Shown piece after piece: positions 1-8,483 of a stretch of 64,000 bases of DNA. How positions within the stretch are numbered: the stretch's first letter is position 1; every line of letters begins with the position of its first letter. Origin of the DNA: Streptomyces sp. f51 (GTDB lineage Bacteria; Actinomycetota; Actinomycetes; Streptomycetales; Streptomycetaceae); NCBI RefSeq assembly GCF_037940415.1, contig NZ_CP149798.1, positions 6,357,001-6,421,000 on the forward strand. Direction: 5' to 3'. The position numbers and the translations under genes are program-made. The notes under the pieces were generated by a model. That model made no database searches, had not been told where the DNA came from, and saw nothing but the letters and a program-made list of their open reading frames with translations.

Positions 1-261
1 GATGCCTCGGCGCGGCCGCCGTGCTCCGTCTCCTGGTCGTCCACGGCACCACTGTGGCGCAGCGGTTCCCGCTCCGGGGCCGATCCCGGGGCGGACACCG
101 CGCGTTCCCACCGGATGACGCAGCGGCGCGGCGACCTCGACGCGGCCCGGGCCGCGGTTGCGTCCTTTCCGCGAGGTCGGCGACCGTCCGGGTTATCGCA
201 TATCGCATACATGGATCGGGTAGAGGTCTTCCGTCACCGACCCGAGTGAGGTAGCCCTTCC
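1..261. other. No confident gene; upstream region of the carbonic anhydrase gene
   Basis: The open frames here are short and have no recognisable domain or good ribosome binding site, so I annotate no gene. The last 70 bases are the leader of the carbonic anhydrase gene and contain GCATAT/GCATAC half-sites, described separately. Confidence 0.6.
198..210. promoter_or_regulatory. GCATAT-C-GCATAC half-site pair upstream of the carbonic anhydrase gene
   Basis: The sequence TATCGCATATCGCATAC (194-210) contains two directly repeated half-sites. The GCATAC half-site returns as a palindrome at 931-943 and as an inverted pair at 2603-2622. By inference these are binding sites of the GntR/FCD regulator encoded at 1826-2515, a family that usually binds short TAC/GTA-rich palindromes. 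This copy is the weakest because its arms are direct rather than inverted. Confidence 0.35.
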
Positions 262-816
262 ATGACGACTTCAGCATCTCGACGTCAGGCCCGGTCCGCC
301 GACCCGCTTCCGGCCGGCGGGTCGGTCACGGACCGGCTCGTGACGGCCAATCGCGAGTACGCCGCCCGATTCGTGGACACCGGCAGGGACGCCCGTCCGG
401 TCCAACGCGTGGCCGTCGTGGCCTGTATGGACGCCCGCATCGACCTCCACGCGGCGCTGGGACTCCAGTTGGGCGACTGCCACACCGTGCGCAACGCGGG
501 CGGTGTCGTCACCGACGACACCATCCGCTCCCTGACGATCAGTCAGCGTGCCCTCGGGACCCGCAGCGTCATACTCATCCACCACACGGGCTGCGGCCTC
601 CAGAGCATCACCGAGGAGTTCCGGCACGAGCTGGAGATGGAGGTCGGACAGCGGCCGGCCTGGGCGGTCGAGGCGTTCCGTGACGTCGACCAGGACGTAC
701 GGCAGTCGATGCAGCGGGTGCGTACGTCACCGTTCCTGCCGCACACCGACGACGTGCGCGGGTTCGTCTTCGACGTCACGACCGGGCTGCTGCGGGAGAT
801 CGACCCGCGGCTCTGA
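262..816 (+). CDS. Beta-class carbonic anhydrase
   Basis: Interconverts CO2 and bicarbonate in the cytoplasm using a zinc ion. The 184-residue protein carries the beta-class zinc motifs: Cys55 in ACMDAR with the Asp57/Arg59 dyad, then His108 and Cys111 in HHTGCG. Its length suits the short actinobacterial form. The ATG follows a short purine-rich stretch. It lies near oxalyl-CoA decarboxylase, which releases CO2, so a link to the oxalate genes is reasonable but unproven. Family assignment is secure; the physiological role is inference. Confidence 0.9.
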   Translation: MTTSASRRQARSADPLPAGGSVTDRLVTANREYAARFVDTGRDARPVQRVAVVACMDARIDLHAALGLQLGDCHTVRNAGGVVTDDTIRSLTISQRALGTRSVILIHHTGCGLQSITEEFRHELEMEVGQRPAWAVEAFRDVDQDVRQSMQRVRTSPFLPHTDDVRGFVFDVTTGLLREIDPRL

Positions 817-930
817 GCCGCCCGTCCCGATCCCTCGCCGCCGGGTGGCCGCGTCGTCGCCCCGCGGCGAAAGGGCGGCCCCGGCCGGAACGGTCCGTGC
901 ACGGCTCTGGTGCCCACGGGCATGCGCCCC

Positions 931-943
931 GCATACTGTATGC
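931..943. promoter_or_regulatory. Perfect palindrome GCATAC-T-GTATGC upstream of the acyl-CoA dehydrogenase-like gene
   Basis: A 13-bp palindrome (6-bp arms, one central T) lies 41 bases before the GTG start at 984. It is the best copy of a half-site that also occurs near 205 and at 2603-2622. Its form suits a GntR/FCD dimer. The likely ligand is the product of 1826-2515, by proximity. Confidence 0.5.
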
Positions 944-983
944 AGTTCCCGTGGGGAGCTGTTCGCGAGGAGGGGGGCGCCCC

Positions 984-1799
984 GTGTCCTGTCGCACTTC
1001 TCTCTCGGTCGTCCTGGCCGAAGTCGTCGGGCTCGCGGCCGAACGGGCTTCGGGGGAAGGCCGGTTCCCCCGTGATGCCGTGTCGGCGCTGGGCCGTGCG
1101 GGGGTGCTCGGGCTGACGGTCGCCCGGGAGTTCGGCGGTGGTGGGTTCGGGCTCGCGGAGGCGGCCGACGTGGTCGCGCGGACCGCGCGGGTCTGCCCGG
1201 CGACGGCCGCCGTGCTCACGTCCCACTTCGCGGCGGTCGCCGCCGTCGAGTGGTGCGGGGGGTCCTGGGTGCGCGAGGAGATCACCGCCGGCCGGCACCT
1301 CGTCGGCCTCGCGCTCTCCGAGGACGGACCGTGCGGTCCCGGAGCGGGGGACCCGTACGGACCGTCCCGTTCGGCCGCGACGCGTTTCGCCGACGTGGTC
1401 GCCCTGCGGGGCCGCAAGCGTGAGGTGGTCGCGGCGGGGGAGGCCGACAGCTATCTCTGGTCCTCGCGACCGCTCGCCGGGCCGGACGGTCTGACGCTGT
1501 GGGTCGTTCCGGCGCAGGCCCGCGAACTCTTCGTCCCGGCCAGGCCCGACGGGGGAGGGCCCAGGGGCAGCGGGACCGCCACGCTGTACGCGGATCCGGT
1601 GCTCGTGCCCGCCGACGTGATGCTCGGGCGGGACGGCGGAGGGCGGGAGATCCTGCTGAGCCGGGTACGGCCGTGGCTGCTGGAGCTGGAAGCCGCCGCC
1701 GACAGCGCACTTCCCGGACCAGGCCTCGGAGTTGGACCTGGTCCCGGACGGGGACGCGGACGTGCCCCCGGAACGGGATCCGGCGGGCGGCGGGAGTGA
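984..1799 (+). CDS. Acyl-CoA dehydrogenase-like protein, C-terminally truncated
   Basis: About 271 residues, against roughly 380-400 for functional acyl-CoA dehydrogenases. The N-terminal helical part is recognisable (GVLGLTVAREFGGGGFGL, then ARTARVCPATAAVLTSHFAAV), as is a middle beta-domain with LALSEDG. The C-terminal four-helix domain, which supplies much of the FAD site and usually the catalytic Glu, is absent. In its place is a low-complexity Gly/Pro/Arg tail after about residue 240. The GTG start is preferred for its GAGGAGGGGGG ribosome site 8 bases upstream. It is either a degraded gene or a non-catalytic paralogue. Confidence 0.6.
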   Translation: MSCRTSLSVVLAEVVGLAAERASGEGRFPRDAVSALGRAGVLGLTVAREFGGGGFGLAEAADVVARTARVCPATAAVLTSHFAAVAAVEWCGGSWVREEITAGRHLVGLALSEDGPCGPGAGDPYGPSRSAATRFADVVALRGRKREVVAAGEADSYLWSSRPLAGPDGLTLWVVPAQARELFVPARPDGGGPRGSGTATLYADPVLVPADVMLGRDGGGREILLSRVRPWLLELEAAADSALPGPGLGVGPGPGRGRGRAPGTGSGGRRE

Positions 1800-1825
1800 C
1801 GGGCTCGGTGCGGGAGACCCCTCGG

Positions 1826-2515
1826 TCAGTCCTGGCCCGTGCCGGCGGCGAGCTGCCTGCGGTAGAAGCCGGTGGTGCGCTCGGTGTGCTTGCGCATGAC
1901 CTCGCCGGCGCGGTCGGCGTCGCCCTTGGCGATGGCCCTGATCAGCTGGGCGTGCTCGTTCCAGGCCTCCTTGCCGCGGGGCCGCGCGATCGGTGTGTAG
2001 TACCAGCGCACCTTCTGGCCGACGCCCGCGATCAGTCCGGTCAGCACGGCGTTGGCCGCGAGGGAGGTGATGAAGGCGTGCAGCGCGGTGTTGGCCTCGA
2101 CCAGCCGCTCGGTGTCGCTCGCGGCCAGGGCGTCGACCCCCTCCCGGTGCAGCTCCCAGAGCCGCTCGACGTCCTCGGGCTTCGCCTGCCGGGCCGCGAG
2201 TTGGGCCGAGTACGTCTCCAGAACCGCACGGACGCCCAAGAGTTGGGCCGCCTCCTCCTCGGTGGGCGAGTGGACGAAGGCACCTTGGGCGGGACGCAGG
2301 TCGACCCAGCCGTCGGTCTGGAGTCGCTGCAACGCCTCGCGTACGGGCTGGCGGCTGACTCCGAGGTGTTCGGCGAGCTCGGCCTCCACGAGATGCTGGC
2401 CGGGCTTGAGGGAACCGCTGACGATCAGCTCCGTGAGGGCGTCGTACACCGCCTGCCGAAGCGGCGCCGGGCGGGTGACGCGCCGGGTGGCGGCGGCCGT
2501 CAGTGCCTCACGCAT
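1826..2515 (-). CDS. GntR family regulator, FCD (FadR-type) subfamily
   Basis: Cytoplasmic DNA-binding repressor or activator of 229 residues. The N-terminal winged HTH (about residues 18-85) includes AELAEHLGVSRQPVREALQRL, followed by an all-helical FCD ligand domain (about 90-215). The domain keeps the N-x-x-x-H, E-H and K-H-T-E-R positions that usually bind a metal and a small carboxylate. It is divergent from the LysR gene across 314 bp containing an inverted GCATAC/GTATGC repeat. Regulation of the oxalate genes is an inference from position and repeated sites. Confidence 0.85.
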   Translation of the reverse strand: MREALTAAATRRVTRPAPLRQAVYDALTELIVSGSLKPGQHLVEAELAEHLGVSRQPVREALQRLQTDGWVDLRPAQGAFVHSPTEEEAAQLLGVRAVLETYSAQLAARQAKPEDVERLWELHREGVDALAASDTERLVEANTALHAFITSLAANAVLTGLIAGVGQKVRWYYTPIARPRGKEAWNEHAQLIRAIAKGDADRAGEVMRKHTERTTGFYRRQLAAGTGQD

Positions 2516-2602
2516 GGGAGCCCCGTTCCGCCACCGGGCCCATCGGGGCCGACGGCTCTGCCACGTGCCAGGCCGCCGAGCGGGTCGCCGACGGCCGCGT
2601 CA

Positions 2603-2622
2603 GCATACAGGTTTTCGTATGC
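2603..2622. promoter_or_regulatory. Inverted repeat GCATAC-N8-GTATGC between gntR and lysR genes
   Basis: GCATAC (2603-2608) and GTATGC (2617-2622) are separated by AGGTTTTC in the divergent region between the two regulator genes. The same half-sites occur near 205 and 931. Most likely an autoregulatory GntR site. The 8-bp spacer differs from the 1-bp spacer at 931, so the two may not bind identically. Confidence 0.45.
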
Positions 2623-2739
2623 AGGATGGGGAGTCGTGAGGAGATGGTCCCAGGTCGGCCGGGGTGCCGTCGGCGGACGAACTGCCCGCCCGGTCCGGTG
2701 CGCCGGAGGTCGATTCCCGTCCCGGAGGCGAGGGTCGAG

Positions 2740-2820
2740 GCACCAGACGCACGAGACGCACCAGACGCGCCGGACGCACCAGACGCGCCGGACGCACCAG
2801 ACGCACGGGACGTACGAGAG
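2740..2820. repeat. Tandem 9-bp repeats, about nine units of GCRCCRGAC
   Basis: Units alternate among GCACCAGAC, GCGCCGGAC and GCACGAGAC, with the last copies more diverged. The array ends 9 bases before the LysR ATG. Being a multiple of three, it keeps the reading frame open and would read as repeated Ala-Pro-Asp if translation began upstream. I treat it as a leader repeat because the LysR HTH begins right at the 2830 ATG. Confidence 0.85.
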
Positions 2821-2829
2821 GGGTCGCGC

Positions 2830-3801
2830 ATGTTGTTCCGGCAGCTCGAGTACTTCGTGGCGGTGGCCAGGGAAAGGCACTTCGCGCGGGCCGCGCAGAG
2901 CTGTTACGTCTCGCAGCCCGCGCTGTCGGCCGCGATCGCCAAACTGGAGCGGGAACTGAACGTCACGCTCATCAACCGCGGGCACGCCTACCAGGGCCTC
3001 ACGCCCGAGGGCCAGCGGCTCGTCGTGTGGGCGAAACGGATCCTCGCCGAGCAGGAGGCGTTCAAGACCGAGGTGGCCGCCGTGCGGTCGGGCGTCACGG
3101 GGACGCTCCGCCTCGGGACGGACCCCACGGCCTCGACGACCCCGGCGCTGCCCGTGGCCGCGTTCTGCGCGGCGCACCCGCGCGCCAGGGTCCAGGTCCG
3201 CTCCCGGCTGTCGACGGGCGAACTCCACCGCCGGCTCCGGGACTTCGAGCTCGACGCGGCCATCGCCCACTTCGGGCCCGGCGACCGGGAAGGCCTTCAG
3301 GTCGTCCCCCTGTACCGGGAGAGGTACGTGCTCCTGGTCGCCGAGGACCGGCCGGCGTCCCGGGACACCACCGTGACGTGGACGGAGGCGGCCCGGCTGC
3401 CGCTCGCCCTGCTGACCCCCGACATGGATGTCCGCCGGCTCATCGACGATGTCTTCGCCGAGAAGGGATGCGTGGTGACCCCGCAGGTGGAGACGGACTC
3501 CATCGCCGCGCTCTACGCGCACGTCGGCAGCGGTGACCGGGCCAGCGTCATTCCGCACACCTGGCTGCGCGCGATGCCGGTGAACGGCAGGATCCGCGCG
3601 TTGCCCCTGGTCGACCCGGAGGCCGGCGCCCAGATCTCGGTGGCGATCCACGCCGGGACCCCCGGCTCGGTCGCCGCGCGGGCCTTCCTGGACGCGGCGA
3701 CGGGCCTGGGGCTGGACGAGGTCTTCGGACGGCCCCTGCCGCACGAACGGCCGGTGGCCCCCTCGCAGCCACGGCATTTCGAGACCTCCGCCCGCCCTTG
3801 A
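2830..3801 (+). CDS. LysR family transcriptional regulator
   Basis: Protein of 323 residues. The N-terminal winged HTH (residues 1-60) reads FRQLEYFVAVARERHFARAA, then VSQPALSAAIAKLE. A periplasmic-binding-protein-like effector domain follows (about 90-295). The ATG at 2830 is chosen because the family fold begins there and GAGGGG lies 7 bases upstream. The in-frame extension upstream is only the 9-bp repeat array. It lies 106 bp before oxalyl-CoA decarboxylase on the same strand, so control of that gene, perhaps by oxalate, is plausible. Confidence 0.88.
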   Translation: MLFRQLEYFVAVARERHFARAAQSCYVSQPALSAAIAKLERELNVTLINRGHAYQGLTPEGQRLVVWAKRILAEQEAFKTEVAAVRSGVTGTLRLGTDPTASTTPALPVAAFCAAHPRARVQVRSRLSTGELHRRLRDFELDAAIAHFGPGDREGLQVVPLYRERYVLLVAEDRPASRDTTVTWTEAARLPLALLTPDMDVRRLIDDVFAEKGCVVTPQVETDSIAALYAHVGSGDRASVIPHTWLRAMPVNGRIRALPLVDPEAGAQISVAIHAGTPGSVAARAFLDAATGLGLDEVFGRPLPHERPVAPSQPRHFETSARP

Positions 3802-3907
3802 TAGACGCCGTCTGTCGACCGGTCGCCGATGCGTCTTGGACGCGGGCGAACGCGCTGCCGATGGTGGAGGAACAGCCGTACGGACCGCCCAAGGAGGACC
3901 TCGGACC

Positions 3908-5659
3908 ATGACCGCCCCCTCGACACCGGAGACCGCGGCGACCACCGACCCGCGGACCGAGCTCACCGACGGGTACCACCTGGTCGTCGACGCGCTGAGG
4001 ATGAACGGCGTCGACACGGTCTACGGGGTCGTCGGTATTCCCGTCACCGATCTGGCCCGGCTCGCGCAGGCCCGGGGCATCCGCTACATCGGGTTCCGGC
4101 ACGAGAGCAACGCGGGTCACGCGGCGGCCGCCGCCGGATTTCTCACCAAGAGGCCCGGCATCTGCCTGACCGTGTCCGCGCCGGGCTTCCTCAACGGTCT
4201 GGTCGCCCTGGCCAACGCCACCACCAACTGCTTTCCCATGGTGCAGATCTCCGGCTCGAGCGAGCGGCACCTGGTCGACCTCAGACAGGGCGACTACGAG
4301 GAGATGGACCAGCTCGCCGCCGCGCAGCCGTTCTGCAAGGCCGCCTACCGGGTGAGCCGCGTGGAGGACATCGGCCGGGGCATCGCCCGCGCCCTGCGCA
4401 CCGCCGCCTCCGGCCGCCCCGGCGGGGTGTATCTCGACATCCCGGCCGCGGTGCTCGGCTCCGTCATGGACGCGGAGGCGGGTGCCAGGACGCTGAGCCG
4501 CCTCGTCGACCCCGCGCCGCGGCAGATCCCGGGACCCGAGGCGGTGGACCGTGCCGTCGAGCTGCTCGCGGGCGCCGAACGGCCGCTCCTCGTGCTCGGC
4601 AAGGGCGCCGCGTACGCACAGGCCGACGAACGCGTCCGCGAGTTCGTGGAGTCCACCGGCATCCCGTACATCCCGATGTCGATGGCCAAGGGCCTGCTCC
4701 CCGACGACCACCCGCAGTCGGCGGCCACCGCCCGTTCGCTCGCCCTGAAGAGGGCCGATGTCGTGATGCTCGTCGGCGCGCGCCTCAACTGGCTGCTCGG
4801 CCACGGCGAGGCACCGCAGTGGAACCCCGATGCACGGTTCGTCCAGGTCGACATCGAGGCCAGGGAGATGGACAGCAACCAGCCCATCGCGGCCCCGCTC
4901 GTCGGAGACGTCGAGTCGGTGCTGGAGGCCATCGCCGAGCGTGCCAAGCCCGGCCGGATCGCGGCCCCCGCGGCCTGGCGGGCGGAACTCGGTGCCCGGT
5001 CCGCGCACAACGTGGCGAGGATGGCGGAGCGGCTCGAGGCGGACCCGCATCCCATGCAGTTCATGGGCGCCCTGAAGGCCGTGCGCGATGTCGTGCGCGC
5101 TCGCCCGGAGACGTACGTCGTCAACGAGGGGGCGAACGCGCTGGACATCGCGCGCAACGTCATCGACATGCACGTACCGCGGCACCGCCTCGACAGCGGC
5201 ACCTGGGGTGTCATGGGCATCGGGATGGGCTACGCGATCGCCGCCGCCGTCGAGAGCGGCGCCCCGGTCGTCGCCGTGGAGGGCGACAGCGCGTTCGGCT
5301 TCAGCGGTATGGAACTGGAGACGATCTGCCGGTACGGGCTGCCCGTCGTCACGGTCGTCCTGAACAACGGCGGTGTCTACCGGGGCGACGACGTCAATCC
5401 CCTGGGCGACGCGCCCGCCCCGACCACCCTGATGCTGACGGCCCGCCACGACCGGATGATCGAGGCGTTCGGCGGCAAGGGCTACCGCGCGACCACGCCC
5501 GCCGAGGTCACCGCCGCCCTCACCGAGGCGCTGGACTCCGGCGGCCCCGCGCTCGTCGACTGCGCCATCGACCCCTCCGCCGGAACCGAGAGCGGCCACA
5601 TCGCCCACCTGAACCCGAAGGGGATCACGGCGGGCACCTTCGGGCCCGCCGGGAAGTGA
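3908..5659 (+). CDS. oxc: Oxalyl-CoA decarboxylase
   Basis: Thiamine diphosphate enzyme that converts oxalyl-CoA to formyl-CoA and CO2 in oxalate catabolism. The 583-residue length suits the family. The N-terminal cofactor domain contains Glu66 in FRHESNAGHAA, followed by a central ADP-binding domain. The C-terminal cofactor domain carries the GDS...NN motif (VEGDSAFGFSGMELE, then VVLNNGG). The segment SSERHLVDLRQGDYEEMDQ is typical of oxalyl-CoA decarboxylases rather than acetolactate synthase. The ATG follows AAGGAGG. No formyl-CoA transferase (frc) gene is visible in the window, so oxalate activation must be encoded elsewhere. Confidence 0.9.
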   Translation: MTAPSTPETAATTDPRTELTDGYHLVVDALRMNGVDTVYGVVGIPVTDLARLAQARGIRYIGFRHESNAGHAAAAAGFLTKRPGICLTVSAPGFLNGLVALANATTNCFPMVQISGSSERHLVDLRQGDYEEMDQLAAAQPFCKAAYRVSRVEDIGRGIARALRTAASGRPGGVYLDIPAAVLGSVMDAEAGARTLSRLVDPAPRQIPGPEAVDRAVELLAGAERPLLVLGKGAAYAQADERVREFVESTGIPYIPMSMAKGLLPDDHPQSAATARSLALKRADVVMLVGARLNWLLGHGEAPQWNPDARFVQVDIEAREMDSNQPIAAPLVGDVESVLEAIAERAKPGRIAAPAAWRAELGARSAHNVARMAERLEADPHPMQFMGALKAVRDVVRARPETYVVNEGANALDIARNVIDMHVPRHRLDSGTWGVMGIGMGYAIAAAVESGAPVVAVEGDSAFGFSGMELETICRYGLPVVTVVLNNGGVYRGDDVNPLGDAPAPTTLMLTARHDRMIEAFGGKGYRATTPAEVTAALTEALDSGGPALVDCAIDPSAGTESGHIAHLNPKGITAGTFGPAGK

Positions 5660-5828
5660 GCGGCCAGGTCAGCCGGTTGCGCCGAAGCGGCCGCCCGTCG
5701 TCTCGCCGTCGTCCGTGAGCGCCGCGGCGACGCAGCGGAACACCCGGAGCCCCCGGCCCGTTGGGGCGCGGTCGGCGGTGGGACGTCCACGTCCCCGGGG
5801 GGTGTCATCCGAGCGGCCGTCCGGGCGC

Positions 5829-7417
5829 TCACTCCTCGTCGGTGAGGTCGGCGAAGACGTCGAGCAGGGTCGCCGCCACGCCCACGTCGTCCGTCAGGGG
5901 CCGGTCCCGCATGTCCGGGTCCAGCGCGGCCGCCGCGCGGGCGTAGGCGCGGCCCGCCGGAGTGCCGGGCGCCGGCGGAGTGCCCCGCTGTCGCAACGCC
6001 CGTACGGCCGCTACGAGTTCGCAGGCAAGGACGAGCCGGTACGCCTGCGCCGCCCGGAGTGACTTGCGGGCGGCCTGGGTCGCGAAGGTCGCCGCCTCCT
6101 CCAGACCCTGGGAGAGCACAACGTGCCCGAGCGCCGCCGGGGTGGCACAGGCCTGTATCTCGGCGAGGGCGGACGCGCAGCTGTACTCCAGGATCATGAT
6201 GCCGGACCCCGCCGCGGAGCCGTCGGCCAAATAGGAGCGCAGGCCGGTCAGTTCGGGGCGGCCCAGGGCGGACAGCCGAGCCGCCGAGAGCCGGGCCGTG
6301 CCGAGCACGGCGAGGTCCAGCCGGTCGAGCGCGAGGGTGAGCGGCGCGGTGAAGAACCCGCCGTGATGCAGGGCGACGGGCGTGCCCGTGGTGTCGTCCC
6401 AGCCGATGAGGGGGTTCTCGGTGGCGGAGTTGAGATCGATGGACAGCACCCGTTCCAGGCCGGACCACGCCTGCATCGCGGGCCCGTGAGCCTGTGGGAA
6501 ACAGCGGAAGCCGAACGGGTCCTGCACCCGAGCCGGTGCTCCGTCCGACGCCCCCGGCACGACCGCCCCGCCTCCGGCCTTCGCACCGAGCAGCAGGCGC
6601 ACGCGTGCGGCCGCCGCCGCGATCGCCGGATGGGGATGGGCCGCGTGGACCTCGGGTGCGTACGGTTCGAGGGAGCCGTCCACCGCGCGCAGGGAGAGCG
6701 CGGCCACGAGGTGCGCAGCGGGATCCCGAGGTCGTGCCAGGCGAGCGCGGACTGCCCGAGCGTCAGGGCGTTGCTGCTCAGCAGGGCCAGCGTGTCCCCC
6801 CGTCGCAGTGGAAGGGGTTCGGGAACCGGCCGCCCGGTCGACGCTCCCTCGGGCGACCACGTGCCGTGGCCGAAGAGCGCGAGCCCCAGCCGGGCCAGGG
6901 CCGTCAGATCACCGGTGCCGACCGACCCGTACTCGGGGACCACGGGATGCACGCCCGCCCGCAGCGCCCGCGTCAGGGCCGTGGCGACCTCGGGGCCCAA
7001 CCCCGAACCGGCGGCGAGGAGTTGGTTGGCGCGCACCAGCATCATCGCGCGGACCTGCCGGGCGGGCAGCGCCTCGCCCGTGCCGCCCGCGTGGCTCAGC
7101 AGCAGCCGCAGGTCGTGGCCGGGTCCGTCGTGGTCCTCGACGGAGAGTCCCCGGTGCGCGCCCACACCGGTGCTGCGTCCGTAGACCCGGGCGCCCTCGG
7201 CCGCCAGCCGGTCCGCCGCCGCCCGGGTGTGCTCCATCGCCTCAAGTGCCGCCGGACACAGGGCGGGCGGGGGCGCCCCGTCGGCGATCCGTGCCACCGT
7301 GGCGGCATCCAGACCCTGCCCGTCGAGGGCCGCGGCGGGCGGGGCGCTGCCCGCGGCCGGGTCCTCGGCGGCCGCGCCGGGGCCGAGGGGGACGGCGGTG
7401 GCCGTGCGGTCGAGCAT
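5829..7417 (-). pseudogene. Aromatic amino acid/histidine ammonia-lyase family gene with a frameshift
   Basis: The N-terminal 230 or so codons run in one frame from the ATG at 7417. Near 6705-6730 the homology jumps to another frame, which runs to the stop at 5829. The first part ends with SSNALTLGQSALAWHDLGIPL. The second resumes with AHLVAALSLRAVDGSLEPY and includes NSATENPLIGWDD and the family's C-terminal helices. Joined, the product would be about 530 residues, normal for the family. The MIO motif region reads YGSVGTGDL instead of GSVGASGDL, so the Ala-Ser-Gly triad is not intact either. A sequencing error is possible for the frameshift, but not as an explanation for the altered motif. 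Confidence 0.75.
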
Positions 7418-7463
7418 GACGGACGTTCACTCCTCAGCCGTACGACGTTCCCGTCAGGAGGCC

Positions 7464-7489
7464 GGGCCGGGAGGAGGTCCTCCCGGCCC
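7464..7489 (-). terminator. GC-rich hairpin between the lipoprotein gene and the ammonia-lyase pseudogene
   Basis: GGGCCGGGAGGA (7464-7475) and TCCTCCCGGCCC (7478-7489) are perfect inverse complements with almost no loop, so the effective stem is about 11 bp with a tetraloop. It sits 35 bases beyond the stop of the substrate-binding protein gene on the minus strand. No T-run follows, which is normal for Streptomyces. Confidence 0.6.
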
Positions 7490-7523
7490 GCGGGCACCCG
7501 TCAGCCGGTCGCCGGCACCGGCG

Positions 7524-8483
7524 TCAGCTCAGTCCCGCCGAGGCCAGCCAGTTCTTGGCCACGTCCAGCGGGTCCTTGTTGCCGTTCTGCACGTCGCTGT
7601 TGAGCTTCACCAGGGTCTCGGTGTCGAGCTTCGCCGAGACGTCGTTGAGAACGGAAACCCCGGCCGCGGGCAGACCGCTCTTGTATGTCAGCGGAGTTAC
7701 ATTCTCGAATCCGAAGAGATTCTTGGTGTCCTGGAGCACGACAAACTTGTTCTTGCCGATTCCGGGGTCCGTGGTGAAGATATCCGCGGCCTGGATGCTG
7801 TTTCCCTTGAGCGCCGCCACGGTGAGCGGGCCGCCCGCGTCCAGTGCCTTGAAACTCTTGAAATCGAGGCCGTATACGGACTTCAGGCCCTTCAGGCCCT
7901 GCTGCCGGGTCTGGAACTCCGGCGAGCCGCCGACGACCAGGTCCTTCGCCACGCCGGACAGGTCGCTGATGCTCGACTTGGTCGTGAGGTTGTACTTCTT
8001 GGCCGTCGCCTCGTTGAGGGCGATCGCGTCCTTGTCCTCGGCCTTCGAGGGCTCCAGCAGGGAGAGCTTCGGGTCCAGCTTGGCCGATATGGCCTGGCTG
8101 GTCTCGTCGACGGACGCCGGGGTGGCCTTGGCGTCGAGGTAGGCGAGCAGCGCGCCGTTGTACTCCGGCAGGACCGTGATCGTGCCGTTCTTGATCAGGC
8201 CGTACGAGGTCTCGCGGCTGCCGATGTTCAGTTTGTAGGTGACTTTGATCCCCTTGGCCTTGAGGGCCTCGCCGTAGATGTCGGCGAGCAGGAAGCTCTC
8301 GGGGAAGTTGTTGGAACCGACCACGACCGTACCGGCCTTGGCGGCGTCGCCCTTCAACGGGTCCTTGCCGCTGGAGTCGTTGGAGGAGCCGCAGCCCGTG
8401 AGCGCGGAGGCGGCCACAACGAGCAAGGTGACAGCGGAGGTTGTGGAGGTACGCGTGCTTCTGGCGATGGTCACGTTGGTCAT
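7524..8483 (-). CDS. Osmoprotectant-type ABC transporter substrate-binding lipoprotein (OpuAC/OsmF family)
   Basis: Extracellular lipid-anchored receptor for glycine betaine, choline or a related quaternary ammonium compound. The 319-residue precursor has an N-terminal signal with lipobox LTGC (Cys31) and a Ser/Lys-rich linker. A PF04069-like domain follows, beginning VVVGSNNFPESFLLADIYGEAL and including NIGSRETSYGLIKNG and LPEYNGALLAYL, motifs typical of OpuCC/OsmF proteins. The ribosome site is poor; a GTG three codons downstream is an alternative start. Its natural partners, two permeases and an ATPase, lie at 13015-15526, separated by the conservon. Confidence 0.85.
   Translation of the reverse strand: MTNVTIARSTRTSTTSAVTLLVVAASALTGCGSSNDSSGKDPLKGDAAKAGTVVVGSNNFPESFLLADIYGEALKAKGIKVTYKLNIGSRETSYGLIKNGTITVLPEYNGALLAYLDAKATPASVDETSQAISAKLDPKLSLLEPSKAEDKDAIALNEATAKKYNLTTKSSISDLSGVAKDLVVGGSPEFQTRQQGLKGLKSVYGLDFKSFKALDAGGPLTVAALKGNSIQAADIFTTDPGIGKNKFVVLQDTKNLFGFENVTPLTYKSGLPAAGVSVLNDVSAKLDTETLVKLNSDVQNGNKDPLDVAKNWLASAGLS

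Noticed and set aside
21..254. Possible 77-residue protein upstream of carbonic anhydrase
   Set aside because: Arg/Gly-rich, no ribosome site, no domain, and it overlaps the presumed control region.
2503..2829. N-terminal extension of the LysR protein through the 9-bp repeats
   Set aside because: The LysR fold starts exactly at the 2830 ATG, which has its own ribosome site. The extension is repeat-derived.
3548..5608. 686-codon open frame antisense to oxalyl-CoA decarboxylase
   Set aside because: It is a shadow frame caused by high third-position GC. Composition is Gly/Arg/Asp-rich with no domain, while the plus-strand frame has clear motifs.
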